Positions 26,148 through 34,881 of a stretch of DNA of 64,000 nucleotides are shown one piece after another. Below the pieces are notes generated by a model, which was not told the origin of the DNA, did no database searches, and saw nothing but the letters and a program-made list of their open reading frames with translations. Both the position numbers and the translations under genes were made by a program. The DNA comes from Sphingomonadales bacterium (GTDB taxonomy: Bacteria; Pseudomonadota; Alphaproteobacteria; Sphingomonadales; Sphingomonadaceae), in NCBI GenBank assembly GCA_016707885.1, contig JADJGU010000003.1:62001-126000 (forward strand). The letters run 5' to 3'. Numbering within the stretch: position 1 is the first letter of the stretch; each line of letters opens with the position of its first letter.

Positions 26148-26301
26148 ATAACCCTCTCCCCTTCCGGGGGAGAGGATAGGCAGGCTTGCGAACTTGTTCG
26201 CTAGCCGAACTTGGAGAGGGGCCCCTCTCCGCTACGACTAAGGCCTGCTTGCGCAGGCCAAGTCTCACACCTCTCCCCTGAAGGAGAGAGGGACGGGTTA
26301 T
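26148..26301. repeat. Palindromic intergenic repeat element between rpoA and rplQ
   Basis: About 154 bases bounded by ATAACCC (26148-26154) and its inverse GGGTTAT (26295-26301). Inside are a CCCTCTCCCC/GGGGGAGAGG type hairpin near 26152-26175, an 18-base perfect palindrome GGAGAGGGGCCCCTCTCC (26213-26230), GGCCTGC/GCAGGCC (26242-26248 with 26253-26259) and another CCTCTCC/GGAGAGAGG stem. It is non-coding and resembles nested MITE/REP-like elements. Confidence 0.75.
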
Positions 26302-26372
26302 TGGCAGCGGCCCTAATTGCTGCCTGGACTGGGGTACCTTGCACGGCCTCCTTACGAACGAAGGAATGAAAA

Positions 26373-26789
26373 ATGCGCCATAAAATGGGCCAACGTAAAC
26401 TGAACCGCACCGGCAGCCATCGTATCGCGATGCTGCGCAACATGGCGGCTTCACTGATCAAGCACGAACAGATCACCACCGGCGTTGCCAAGGCGAAGGA
26501 ACTTCGCCCCTATGTCGAAAAGCTGATCACGCTTGCCAAGAAGGGCGGCCTTTCGAACCGCCGTCTGGCACAGAGCCGATTGATGGACGACGCCCAGCTC
26601 GCCAAACTGTTCGACGTGCTCGCCACGCGCTATGCGGACCGCAACGGCGGTTACACCCGCATCATCAAAGCCGGCTACCGCGCTTCGGATGCCTCGCCGA
26701 TGGCCATCATCGAGCTCGTCGACCGCGACACCAGCGCCAAGGGCCAGGATTCGGGCCCGGTTGACGTCGATATGGACGAAGCGGCTTAA
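26373..26789 (+). CDS. rplQ: 50S ribosomal protein L17
   Basis: 138 aa. L17 lies near the tunnel exit. MRHKMGQRKLNRTGSHRIAM and the central LRPYVEKLITLAKKGGLSNR are standard; the last about 25 residues are a variable acidic tail. It ends the alpha operon. Confidence 0.97.
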   Translation: MRHKMGQRKLNRTGSHRIAMLRNMAASLIKHEQITTGVAKAKELRPYVEKLITLAKKGGLSNRRLAQSRLMDDAQLAKLFDVLATRYADRNGGYTRIIKAGYRASDASPMAIIELVDRDTSAKGQDSGPVDVDMDEAA

Positions 26790-26811
26790 ACCAAATTCCC
26801 AAAGGGTTTTG

Positions 26812-26845
26812 AAGGGCGGCATCCGAAAGGATTGCCGCCCTTTTC
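26812..26845. terminator. Bidirectional terminator after rplQ
   Basis: AAGGGCGGCA (26812-26821) pairs with TGCCGCCCTT (26833-26842), followed by TTC on the plus strand; the arms give a T-containing tail on the minus strand too. It sits between the converging ends of rplQ and the gene at 26844. Confidence 0.85.
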
Positions 26846-27722
26846 ATATCTTAAGCGTTGCGGAATAAAGCGAAGAGGGCGTGGCGGGATCATCTGCGTC
26901 GGAAACGCACAGTAATTCCACGCCACTTGCCGTCCGGCGCGCGCTGATCCCCTCAATCTTCACCGTTGGTTCCAGAGGCTCTACTGCCATCACATCGAGG
27001 TCCGCATTGAGCACAATGACAGCAGCGCCCAAAACTGGGCCATCGGCATAGCTATCGTCAGTAACTTCGGAGACGGCAGACAACAGAATCTGCCCATCAT
27101 CCAGTGAGCAGGCATCGGTAACGGTCAACGACACATCTTTGATCATCGGTAGCGCCAGCGTTTTGACCAGCGTGATTTCCGGGGGGGCAATGCCGCTGAT
27201 GGCTGTCAGAGCTGTTGCAAATATCGAAGTATCGGGGTTCGCCATATTGCCGCGATTGAACAGCAGCAGCTGGTCGCCACTCACGGCTGCCCCTTCCAGA
27301 TTTGTTTCTTTGACCAATGGTACCAGCGCGCCGAATAGCGGCCTTAGGTCAAGCGGTGCGACTGTGCCGCTATCCAGATCAATCAGAGCCCCGCGCATTC
27401 GCTCTGCTGTGGAACCAGAGCCAAGTGCACACAGCAAATTGCTATGTTGTCCATCCATTGAGGGAAGCGCGAACAATATTTCAAAGTCTGGCTTCATAGC
27501 TTTGCGCTTTTTCTTATTGCGCGGCAGATTGCCGGGAAGAAGCCGCAAAAGGCGTCCTGCCCGATCGTCACCATAGCTGAACAGCGCTAGATGGTGTTCG
27601 TCGTCTGCAACCATGCACAATGTTTTATCTACCCGCACAAGCCCGCTGGCAGCGGACAGAAATGTGTGACCTGATGCGAGCGCTTCAATCACGTTGAGAG
27701 GGCGAATATGGGTCAGTCGCAT
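26844..27722 (-). CDS. Unrecognised protein, possibly beta-propeller-like
   Basis: 292 aa from ATG 27722; a TTG at 27758 would add 12 residues, and neither has a good ribosome-binding site. I do not recognise the family with confidence; the pattern of short repeated hydrophobic strands and acidic turns (VDKTLCMVADDEHHLALFSY, DQLLLFNRGNMANPDTSIFA, VELLCVSDADDPATPSSLYS) suggests a DUF6929-like or propeller fold. No signal peptide or membrane helix is evident. It converges on rplQ with a shared terminator. The function is unknown. Confidence 0.6.
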   Translation of the reverse strand: MRLTHIRPLNVIEALASGHTFLSAASGLVRVDKTLCMVADDEHHLALFSYGDDRAGRLLRLLPGNLPRNKKKRKAMKPDFEILFALPSMDGQHSNLLCALGSGSTAERMRGALIDLDSGTVAPLDLRPLFGALVPLVKETNLEGAAVSGDQLLLFNRGNMANPDTSIFATALTAISGIAPPEITLVKTLALPMIKDVSLTVTDACSLDDGQILLSAVSEVTDDSYADGPVLGAAVIVLNADLDVMAVEPLEPTVKIEGISARRTASGVELLCVSDADDPATPSSLYSATLKI

Positions 27723-27839
27723 GTCAACCAAGCATAGTTGGCAAAGCGCGAACCGCAACGGCTTGATTGCTTGCGCTAATAGTGTGTCGGCTTTACGCTT
27801 CAGTGTAACAATGTTTCAGGTCGAGAGGAAAATATCCGA

Positions 27840-28058
27840 ATGCGTTTTGCGCTTTTGCTAAGTGTTGCTGCCATCAGTCTGGCAGGTCCGGTTTGTGCAG
27901 ATGAAAAGCAGGAATCTATTGGCCAGCCGACCGAGGTCAAAGCATCTCCCGACCTGAAAATCTCCGAAAAAGAAGCCCAAGACATGCTTAGAAAAGACGC
28001 AAAGGGGCTTCGCATCAGTTATGGTGGGTTTGCACACTTCACCGTGCAGGGTTCCTGA
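27840..28058 (+). CDS. Small secreted protein
   Basis: 72 aa with a clear signal peptide (MRFALLLSVAAISLAGPVCA) and a short Lys/Glu-rich mature part. GAGAGGAAAA precedes the ATG. No family recognised. It ends just before the decayed transposase region, so the C-terminus could have been altered by that insertion; alternatively it is simply a short periplasmic protein. Confidence 0.5.
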   Translation: MRFALLLSVAAISLAGPVCADEKQESIGQPTEVKASPDLKISEKEAQDMLRKDAKGLRISYGGFAHFTVQGS

Positions 28059-28099
28059 CCAAGGTGATCTGTCGAAGCAACAGGGTTTCAAACGTGACC

Positions 28100-29060
28100 C
28101 ACCATGCCGAGGAGACGCGCTAATCGAGGAGGGCGTCCGATGGTGTAAATCCGCGTGGCCGCGGCCAGCGTCAGGCGGCTTGGGCGGTCATGCAGGCTAT
28201 CTCGCCGATCATGGGTGAGCGCTGACCTGCATATCCGGTGCTGGGGCCGGCTGTTCTGGCCACCAGACAAGACAGCCGAGAGGCGGTGACCGCGTGTCGG
28301 GAAGATCCAGATCGGCGGGCGCTTGACCTCTCGTCGAGGCTCGAGCGGATTGGTTGATCTCCAATACCGCCAAGCTTTGCAGGACGTGACGCGCGTCCAA
28401 CTGCGCGGACGGCCCGCTCACCGGCGAATGGCCGACCCGAGCCACCTATCTCAGCGCGAGGCGGGCGGATTGGCGTTGCGCGCACGCGCATGCCTCAACA
28501 CCGAGGGGGCGAGATCGTCGGCCTGCCATCCCGGCCCTCCCCGAGCGGGTCTTCTGGTCGACTTCCGGGACCTTGTTCGGCGCGGTCGCCGGCGTGAAGC
28601 TGGTCATCTCCGATGCTCGGGCCTCAGGGCGCGATCACCCGCGTCATGGGCGCCACGCCAGCGCTGCCGGGGCCTCATGCGCAATGCCCTGTCCCTATGT
28701 GAGGGGCCGTCGTCCGCCGCCGCGACGTCCGCGAGATCTTCCCGCGGCCCGATCAGAAAGCGCAACGATCTGGCGACAGGTCGCCGACCAGTTGCGCGAC
28801 CCGATTATAAGCTCACCGCCTGCATGGCGGGCCAGAAACCCGACGCTCGCCCACCCCGGCCTTCCCACCAGCCCGCACGAGTTACACTCAACCATCCGCT
28901 CGGCGGCTCAGAGGTCCAACGCCGCGCCGATCGCTCGTCAGGATCTTCCGACAAGACAGCATCATCCGCCTCGTCGGGGCTGTGCTGATGGTCAGCAGAA
29001 CGACGACTTCAGCCCCAGCACCAGGTGGGCATGCGATCCCGGAAGCATGCGCGAACGGCG
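28100..29060 (+). mobile_element. Decayed IS256-family (Mutator-type) transposase remnant
   Basis: About 1 kb without an intact gene. Reading all plus-strand frames recovers in order the blocks of an IS256-type transposase: PLTGEWP (28411-28434), ATYLSARE-like (28441-28464), LNTEG (28494-28508), GVKLVISDAR (28591-28620), ITRVMGAT (28634-28657), MRNALS (28677-28694), EIFPRPDQKA (28733-28762), WRQVADQLRD (28771-28800), EVQRRAD (28911-28931) and SIIRLVGAVLM (28958-28990). Many frameshifts lie between. Exact ends and terminal repeats were not found; the part before about 28300 is less certain. Confidence 0.75.
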
Positions 29061-29065
29061 CATCA

Positions 29066-31060
29066 ATGCTGTTTTCTGGTGGGAGAAACGCTCATGCCTA
29101 TCCCGAAACCCGCAAGGTGGATGTCGTCGAAGAACAGTTCGGCGTCAAAATCGCCGATCCCTATCGCTGGCTCGAGGATGACGTCCGTGTTAATCCGGAG
29201 GTCGCGAAATGGGTTGAGGCGCAGAACAGGGTTTCAAACGCCTATCTCGATACACTGCCAGGTCGCGACGCCCTGACCGCCCGGATGAGAGCCTTGTTCG
29301 ACTATGAACGATTCAGCATCCCGCAAAAATCAGGTGGCCATCTTGACCAGTGGGAACCTTCGCCCAATGGCAAACTGGTCGCCTATGCAATCCAGGATGG
29401 TGGCTCTGACTGGCGTACCATCAAGGTGATTGACGTAAAAACCGGCCAACCTTTGGCTGAAGAAATTCAATGGGCGAAATTCACCAATATTGCCTGGGTC
29501 GGCAATGAAGGCTTTTTGTATTCGCGCTTCGCTGAGCCCCAAAAAGGGCAGGAATTTCAAGCGCTGAACGAGAACCAGACGCTCTATTTCCACAAAATCG
29601 GAACGCCGCAGAGCGAAGACAAACCTGTCTATGCAACACCTGACCGGCCCAAGCTTGGTCACAGCGCACAGGTGACACATGATAATCGCTGGGTAGTTAT
29701 TACCTCAGCACAGGGAACTGATGACAAATATGAAATCAGCCTGATCCCGCTGGCGAGCAAGAAGGGCAGATTGTTACCGCTCGAGAACTGGAAGCCACAG
29801 ACGCTGATTGTTGGCCTTGAACATGACTGGCAGCTGATCGAAGGCATGGGTGATCAACTCTGGTTCGTCACCAATAAGGGCGCTCCCAAGCTGAAGGTCG
29901 TCAAGGTTGACCTTTCGGGTGCTGATGCAGTCTTTTCCGACATTATAGCAGAGCGGAGCGAGCCTTTGGCACGCGCGCAGATTGTCGGCAGCCGGTTGGT
30001 TCTGTCCTATCTGAAAGACGCAGCATCGCTTGCCGAGATGGTCAGCCTGGATGGTAAACCGCTACAGCGCATACAGCTCAATTCGATCGGTACTGCCTCC
30101 GGATTTTCGGGTAAACCCGGCGACCCTGAAACATTCTATTCCTTTTCAAGCTTTAACCAGCCAGGTGCGATCTATCGCTTCGACTCTACAACCGGGAAAA
30201 GTAGCGTTTTCGCGCAACCGAAGCTCAGTTTTGAACCAGCGTCGATCAGCATTGAACAGCGTTTCTATGCGTCAAAGGATGGCACCAAAGTGCCGATGTT
30301 CGTCGTGCGCAAAAAGGATATCGACCTTTCGAAAGGCGCGCCGACGCTGCTTTACGCCTATGGCGGGTTTAACCTGCCCCAGCTGCCAAGTTTCAGCGCA
30401 ACGCGTATGGCGTGGATCCAGTCGGGCGGCGTATTCGTCCTCGCCAATATTCGCGGGGGTAGCGAATATGGCAAGGCATGGCACGATGCAGGGCGATTGC
30501 TGAACAAACAGAATGTCTTCGACGATTTCATCGCGGCGGGCGAATATCTGATCAAGGAAGGCATCACGACCAAGGACAAGCTGGCGATCGAAGGTAGATC
30601 GAATGGCGGCTTGTTGATCGGGGCTGTGATCAATCAGCGGCCAGATCTGTTCGCGGCGGGTCATGCGGCGGTAGGCGTGATGGATATGTTGCGCTTCGAC
30701 CGCTTTACTGCCGGGCGGTATTGGGTCGATGACTACGGCTATCCCAATAAGGAAGCCGACTTCAAAAACCTTTTAGGCTATTCGCCCTACCACAATATCA
30801 AAGACGGAGTGCAATATCCGGCGGTGATCGTGTCCACCGCAGATACCGACGACCGCGTGGTTCCCGGCCATAGCTTCAAATATACTGCAGCATTGCAGGA
30901 TGCGGAGACAGGGTCCAAGCCGAAGATCATCCGCATCGAAACCCGTGCCGGGCATGGCTCGGGCAAGCCGACCGACAAGCTGATCGAGGAATATGCTGAT
31001 ATTTATGGCTTCCTCGCCAAATGGACAGGATTGGAGTTGGAGAATGACGCAGCAAAATGA
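29066..31060 (+). CDS. Prolyl oligopeptidase family (S9A) peptidase, apparently without signal peptide
   Basis: 664 aa from ATG 29066; the frame also runs upstream into transposase remnant, so the true start is uncertain. The family cleaves after proline in short peptides. The propeller domain starts YPETRKVDVVEEQFGVKIAD; the catalytic domain carries the nucleophile EGRSNGGLLIG, the Asp in DTDDRVVPGHS and the His in RAGHGSGKP. Homologues in these bacteria usually carry a signal peptide; here only a remnant-like NAHA precedes the domain. The methyltransferase start overlaps its end by 17 bases. Confidence 0.85.
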   Translation: MLFSGGRNAHAYPETRKVDVVEEQFGVKIADPYRWLEDDVRVNPEVAKWVEAQNRVSNAYLDTLPGRDALTARMRALFDYERFSIPQKSGGHLDQWEPSPNGKLVAYAIQDGGSDWRTIKVIDVKTGQPLAEEIQWAKFTNIAWVGNEGFLYSRFAEPQKGQEFQALNENQTLYFHKIGTPQSEDKPVYATPDRPKLGHSAQVTHDNRWVVITSAQGTDDKYEISLIPLASKKGRLLPLENWKPQTLIVGLEHDWQLIEGMGDQLWFVTNKGAPKLKVVKVDLSGADAVFSDIIAERSEPLARAQIVGSRLVLSYLKDAASLAEMVSLDGKPLQRIQLNSIGTASGFSGKPGDPETFYSFSSFNQPGAIYRFDSTTGKSSVFAQPKLSFEPASISIEQRFYASKDGTKVPMFVVRKKDIDLSKGAPTLLYAYGGFNLPQLPSFSATRMAWIQSGGVFVLANIRGGSEYGKAWHDAGRLLNKQNVFDDFIAAGEYLIKEGITTKDKLAIEGRSNGGLLIGAVINQRPDLFAAGHAAVGVMDMLRFDRFTAGRYWVDDYGYPNKEADFKNLLGYSPYHNIKDGVQYPAVIVSTADTDDRVVPGHSFKYTAALQDAETGSKPKIIRIETRAGHGSGKPTDKLIEEYADIYGFLAKWTGLELENDAAK

Positions 31061-31697
31061 ATGGCAGCCCCGTCCCGCCAGCTGGTGGGAGCGTGTCATG
31101 GTTCCAAAATTAATAGGCTGCGCCTGTGCCCAGCCGCAGATTATGAAGGCGCGCAGCCGGATTGTTCCGCAGTCAGAGGGTGATGTGCTCGAACTGGGCT
31201 GCGGCGGCGGAATTAACATGGCCTTTTATGACCCAGCGCGGATCAAAAGCTATTCAGGCGTCGACCCTTCAGCAGGTCTGCTCGATCGATCGCGTGAGGC
31301 AGCGCAAGTCATCGGTATGACGGCAGACATTCGTGGCGGGGTAGGGGAGGCGATCCCCTTTGCCAGCGAAAGTTTCGACACGGTACTGTGCACCTTTACA
31401 CTTTGCTCGGTCGATGAGCAGAGCCAGGTCCTCGCCGAAATGCGCAGGGTACTCCGACCCGGCGGCAAGATTTTGTTCCTTGAACATGGCAGCGCACCCG
31501 ACGAGGATGTGCGCAAATGGCAGCGCCGTATCGAACCGATCTGGAAACGTATCGGCGGCAATTGTCATCTAACCCGTCCGATAACCAGCGCATATGAAGG
31601 GGCAGGCTTCAAGGTCGTGAATGGCGACAAAGGCTATATGCCAAAATCGCCGCGCCCGTTCAGTTGGATAGAATGGGGTGAGGCGCGGTTTGGTTAA
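31044..31697 (+). CDS. Class I SAM-dependent methyltransferase (UbiE/PmtA-like)
   Basis: 217 aa from ATG 31044, within the end of the peptidase gene, GGAG upstream. SAM-binding motif I is VLELGCGGGINMAFYDP, followed by SGVDPSAGLLDRSREAA (acidic residue for the ribose), the motif FDTVLCTFTLCSVDE and VLRPGGKILFLEHGS. It resembles phospholipid N-methyltransferase/UbiE-like enzymes; the substrate is not determined. No membrane helix. Confidence 0.83.
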   Translation: MTQQNEWQPRPASWWERVMVPKLIGCACAQPQIMKARSRIVPQSEGDVLELGCGGGINMAFYDPARIKSYSGVDPSAGLLDRSREAAQVIGMTADIRGGVGEAIPFASESFDTVLCTFTLCSVDEQSQVLAEMRRVLRPGGKILFLEHGSAPDEDVRKWQRRIEPIWKRIGGNCHLTRPITSAYEGAGFKVVNGDKGYMPKSPRPFSWIEWGEARFG

Positions 31698-31734
31698 CCC
31701 TTATTTACCGTCTTCCCGCTAGCATTACTGCGCT

Positions 31735-32664
31735 ATGCTGATGGCGCGTATAGATCAAAAATCGACAGCGGCAGATTGCTCGGGGGGTATTCGGACGTCT
31801 GCGCCTGACGTTTCTCCTCGACCGCTTGTTCAGATTGTCTGCAATCCTGAAGCGGGTGGCTATTCGACCAAACGGCTGGCGCTACTGCGCGACGCTTATG
31901 CCCGCCATGGCTTCGATGTCATTGTCTCGGAGAGCTCTCCAGCGTCTCCATTCGTTGCTGCTCAGGGTGTCGCCCGAATATGTATATTCGGGGGTGATGG
32001 AACGGTTCGGCATGTGCTGGAAAATGCTGAACTGCGCACTGCGGGAGTTGCCGTCGACATTTATCCGACCGGGACCATCAACCTGTTGGCCCGCGAATGG
32101 AAGGATACGACGCAACCTGATGCATTTGTGCGGGCAGCGGTGCAGCGGAGTCCGCGAAAATTATATTCGGTCCGCCTCAATGACACTTCGTTTCTCGCTT
32201 GCGCAAGTGTGGGGCCAGACGCGCGCGCTGTTGCCGGATTATCAACAGCGCTCAAACGGCAGATTGGCCGGTTAGCCTACGGTGTTGCGATGGCGAAGGT
32301 GCTCATCAATTGGCAGCGCCCGCAGCTGCGCGTCGTCGTCGATGGCGAGCCGATGGACTGTGAGGCGGTGTATGTAGCCAAAGGGCATTATTACGCTGGA
32401 CCGTGGAGCTTTGCGCCAGCGGCGCGTCTCGATAATCCGGATCTGTATATTGTCACCTTGCGTCGCGCTCGCCGCCGGGACTTTGCGGCATTCTTGCTGG
32501 CCATGCTGGCAGGGCGGGTAGAAAATCTGGATAATGCTCGGACGATTAAAGGCCGGGATGTTGCGATTGACGCTGCTGCGACGCTTCCGCTTCAAGCCGA
32601 TGGCGACATTGCCTGCATGTTACCGGCACGACTGGCTGTCGCAGATGAGCCAATTCTAATCTGA
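31735..32664 (+). CDS. Diacylglycerol kinase/lipid kinase-like protein
   Basis: 309 aa. The catalytic DAGK signature is visible: VQIVCNPEAGG at about residue 31, the nucleotide loop ICIFGGDGTVRHVL and the following PTGTINLLAREW. The C-terminal half (KLYSVRLNDTSFLACASVGP and the beta-rich region to the end) matches YegS/BmrU-like lipid kinases. It would phosphorylate diacylglycerol, ceramide or a related lipid; which is unknown. A second ATG lies two codons downstream. Neither has a clear ribosome-binding site. Confidence 0.82.
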   Translation: MLMARIDQKSTAADCSGGIRTSAPDVSPRPLVQIVCNPEAGGYSTKRLALLRDAYARHGFDVIVSESSPASPFVAAQGVARICIFGGDGTVRHVLENAELRTAGVAVDIYPTGTINLLAREWKDTTQPDAFVRAAVQRSPRKLYSVRLNDTSFLACASVGPDARAVAGLSTALKRQIGRLAYGVAMAKVLINWQRPQLRVVVDGEPMDCEAVYVAKGHYYAGPWSFAPAARLDNPDLYIVTLRRARRRDFAAFLLAMLAGRVENLDNARTIKGRDVAIDAAATLPLQADGDIACMLPARLAVADEPILI

Positions 32665-32794
32665 AAACTGTTCATAAAAAATGCCATTTACCTGAACAAT
32701 AGCTGACAAGTCGATTCAGCAACGCAACAGGACGAATCACCTAATCCGTCTCTCGTCAGCGGGAATCATCTCGCCGACGCCAAGGAGACGAAAG

Positions 32795-33392
32795 ATGACC
32801 ATATTGACCAAGAGCCTGCTCAGCGCCGGTGCCGCAGCTGCGGCCCTGGTCAGCGTTGCCGCCCCTGCACAGGCGCGTAACGACGATGACCGGATCAGCA
32901 CCGGCGAAGTGATCGCAGGCGCCGTGATCCTCGGCGGCCTTGCCGCTGTGATTGCATCCAGCGACGACCGCAATGATCGCGACTATCGTTATGACCGCGC
33001 TGGTTATGACGATGATGATTATCGTCGTGGCGGCTATGATCGTGGCGATCGCTACGGATATGGCAATCGCTATGGCGGCGGCCGTGCGGCAGTCAACCAG
33101 TGCGTCAACGCCGTCGAGCGCTGGGCGAGCCGTTACAGCCGTTCGGACGTGACCGAAATCCAGAAAATCGACCGTACGCGCAATGGTTATCGCGTGACCG
33201 GCAAGCTGGTCGTCCAGGATGGATGGCGCGGACATAATCGAGGTTATGACCAGGGATCGCTATGGCCGTAATGGCTATGAAGGACGCGGTTATGGCTATA
33301 ACCGTGGTTATGACAAGGGCCGGTTCACCTGCTTTGTCGAACGCGGACGGGTGGTCGACGTCGACTATCGCGGGCTTGACCAGTGGCGTTGA
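32795..33392 (+). pseudogene. Secreted Tyr/Gly/Asp-rich protein, frameshifted near its C-terminus
   Basis: The first frame (158 codons, to 33271) has a signal peptide ending AAPAQA, a hydrophobic ISTGEVIAGAVILGGLAAVI segment, a Tyr/Asp/Arg/Gly repeat region and the domain NQCVNAVERWASRYSRSDVT. It stops right after YDQGSLWP. One frame over, from about 33246, the sequence continues with the repeat and the expected end GRFTCFVERGRVVDVDYRGL, stopping at 33392. The next gene is a paralogue with an intact end (FTCTVNNGRVDEIRVGD), so one base was probably gained or lost near 33245-33255. Confidence 0.7.
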
Positions 33393-33472
33393 GCCGTCGA
33401 TCTGGCGATTGATGTAAATTTGCAGGGCGGTTCAGCTTGGTGACAGGCTGGACCGTCCATTTTCGCAATATC

Positions 33473-33487
33473 AGGGGTGATACCCCT
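33473..33487 (+). promoter_or_regulatory. Short hairpin ahead of the ribosome-binding site
   Basis: AGGGGT (33473-33478) pairs with ACCCCT (33482-33487) around GAT, eight bases before the AGGAGG of the next gene; it could modulate its translation. Confidence 0.4.
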
Positions 33488-33505
33488 CCTGCACAGGAGG
33501 ACTTT

Positions 33506-34042
33506 ATGAAGAATTTTGGCAAGGCAGCGCTCGCAGCCGGATTGACCGCGATGGTCGCAACCACGCCGCTACCGGCAATGGCGGCCTACGGAAGTAAGCA
33601 GGCTGTGACGTCGCGACACGAGGCGTCGATATTCGATGATGCGTCAGATTATCATCGTCGTCGCTGGCGCAACCGTCGGCTGGATGTAGATGCGGGTGAT
33701 GTCATATTGGGGATCGGCTTGATCGCGGCAATCGCTGCCGTCGCGGATTCGGCTAGCAAGAACCGTCGCAGCGAACCGCGTCGCGATGATGAGCCGCGCT
33801 ACCGCGATTATGATCAAACACCGGCGCCCAGCTATAACGGTGAAGACGATGTTGGCAGCGCAGTGACCGCCTGCACCGAAGCCGCCGAACGCACCTCCAA
33901 CGGTCGGGTCGATGAAATCGGCTCGGTCACCCGCGAAGGCAATGGCTGGCGCGTCCAGGGCGAAATCGGAAACGATGGCTTCACTTGCACAGTCAACAAT
34001 GGTCGTGTCGACGAAATCCGGGTTGGCGACCGCGAAATCTGA
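33506..34042 (+). CDS. Secreted paralogue of the preceding protein
   Basis: 178 aa from ATG 33506 with a perfect AGGAGG at 33495-33500. Signal peptide ends PAMA. The layout repeats that of the upstream gene: a hydrophobic VDAGDVILGIGLIAAIAAVA segment, a charged low-complexity linker, then TACTEAAERTSNGRVDEIGS and GWRVQGEIGNDGFTCTVNNG. The function is unknown; the C-terminal domain looks like a small two-Cys fold. A strong terminator follows. Confidence 0.7.
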   Translation: MKNFGKAALAAGLTAMVATTPLPAMAAYGSKQAVTSRHEASIFDDASDYHRRRWRNRRLDVDAGDVILGIGLIAAIAAVADSASKNRRSEPRRDDEPRYRDYDQTPAPSYNGEDDVGSAVTACTEAAERTSNGRVDEIGSVTREGNGWRVQGEIGNDGFTCTVNNGRVDEIRVGDREI

Positions 34043-34060
34043 TTTCTGGAACTGTCCACA

Positions 34061-34096
34061 AAGGGCCGTGCAAAGCGATTTGCGCGGCCCTTTTCT
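34061..34096. terminator. Terminator after the secreted paralogue pair
   Basis: AAGGGCCG (34061-34068) pairs with CGGCCCTT (34085-34092), followed by TTCTTTTC; an inner GCAAA/TTTGC stem extends it. It also lies at the 3' end of the converging cysH. Confidence 0.85.
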
Positions 34097-34098
34097 TT

Positions 34099-34881
34099 TC
34101 AGAATACCGGATCGTTGGCGCCGTTATCATCCTCGCCAATCGGCGTGACGGCGGTGTGGATGCCGCATTCGGTCTTGTCCCAACCCTTCCACCGGCCAGA
34201 GCGCGGGTCTTCGCCGGGCGCTACCTTGGTGGTGCAGGGCGAGCAGCCGATTGAGGGATAGCCAAGCTCGACCAGCGGATGGGCAGGGAGATTATGCTCC
34301 ACCATGTATGCGTCGAGCCGTTCTTTGTTCCAATCGGCCAGTGGGTTGACCTTCAGACGGCCTTCCTCAATTTCAAAGCGTGGCAGTGCGCTGCGGGTCG
34401 ACGACTGGAATGCTTTGCGGCCGGTGAACTGGGCATCAAAGCCGGCCAGCACCTGTTTGAGCGGCAATACCTTGCGGATTTCGCAGCAGCCGTCGGGGTC
34501 ATAGGACCAGCGTAGACCATTGCCATCTTTTTGGCTGAGCAGATCGGCATCGGGTTTCAGGTCGCGCAGATCCTTCAGACCCAGCTGGGCCCGCAGCTCC
34601 TCCTTATAGGTGATGGTTTCCGGAAAATGCTTGCCGGTATCGAGAAACAGCACAGGTACCGTCGGTTCAATGCTAGCAATCAGGTGCAGCAACACCGAGC
34701 TTTCGGCTCCGAAGCTGGAGACAATAGCAACATCGCCCAGCATATTTTCCCTGAGCAGGATTTCCAGCATCTCGACCGTGTCGCGCCCGCGGAACATATG
34801 GTTCAGGCGGATTGCATCGGTCTCGCTATAGCGAGGCGCAGCGTTGATACGGTCGGGCGTGCGGACTTTCTGCTCAGCCAT
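34099..34881 (-). CDS. cysH: Adenylyl-/phosphoadenylyl-sulfate reductase, iron-sulfur type
   Basis: 260 aa from ATG 34881. CysH reduces activated sulfate to sulfite with thioredoxin. SSFGAESSVLLHLIA (PP-loop) and LFLDTGKHFPET are present. The motifs DGCCEIRKVLPL and CSPCTT give the four Cys that hold a 4Fe-4S cluster in APS reductases, so APS rather than PAPS is the likely substrate. Last gene of the minus-strand sulfate operon; its start overlaps the DUF934 stop. Confidence 0.93.
   Translation of the reverse strand: MAEQKVRTPDRINAAPRYSETDAIRLNHMFRGRDTVEMLEILLRENMLGDVAIVSSFGAESSVLLHLIASIEPTVPVLFLDTGKHFPETITYKEELRAQLGLKDLRDLKPDADLLSQKDGNGLRWSYDPDGCCEIRKVLPLKQVLAGFDAQFTGRKAFQSSTRSALPRFEIEEGRLKVNPLADWNKERLDAYMVEHNLPAHPLVELGYPSIGCSPCTTKVAPGEDPRSGRWKGWDKTECGIHTAVTPIGEDDNGANDPVF

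Noticed and set aside
28323..29181. Overlapping plus-strand open frames of about 200 codons
   Set aside because: They are pieces of the degraded IS256-type transposase in different frames, not genes.
28080..29240. Target-site duplication of the transposase remnant
   Set aside because: The 15-base repeat is too long for IS256 duplications (8-9 bp) and encloses peptidase coding sequence.
33245..33392. Programmed frameshift in the first secreted paralogue
   Set aside because: No slippery heptamer or downstream pseudoknot was evident; simple indel is the simpler explanation.
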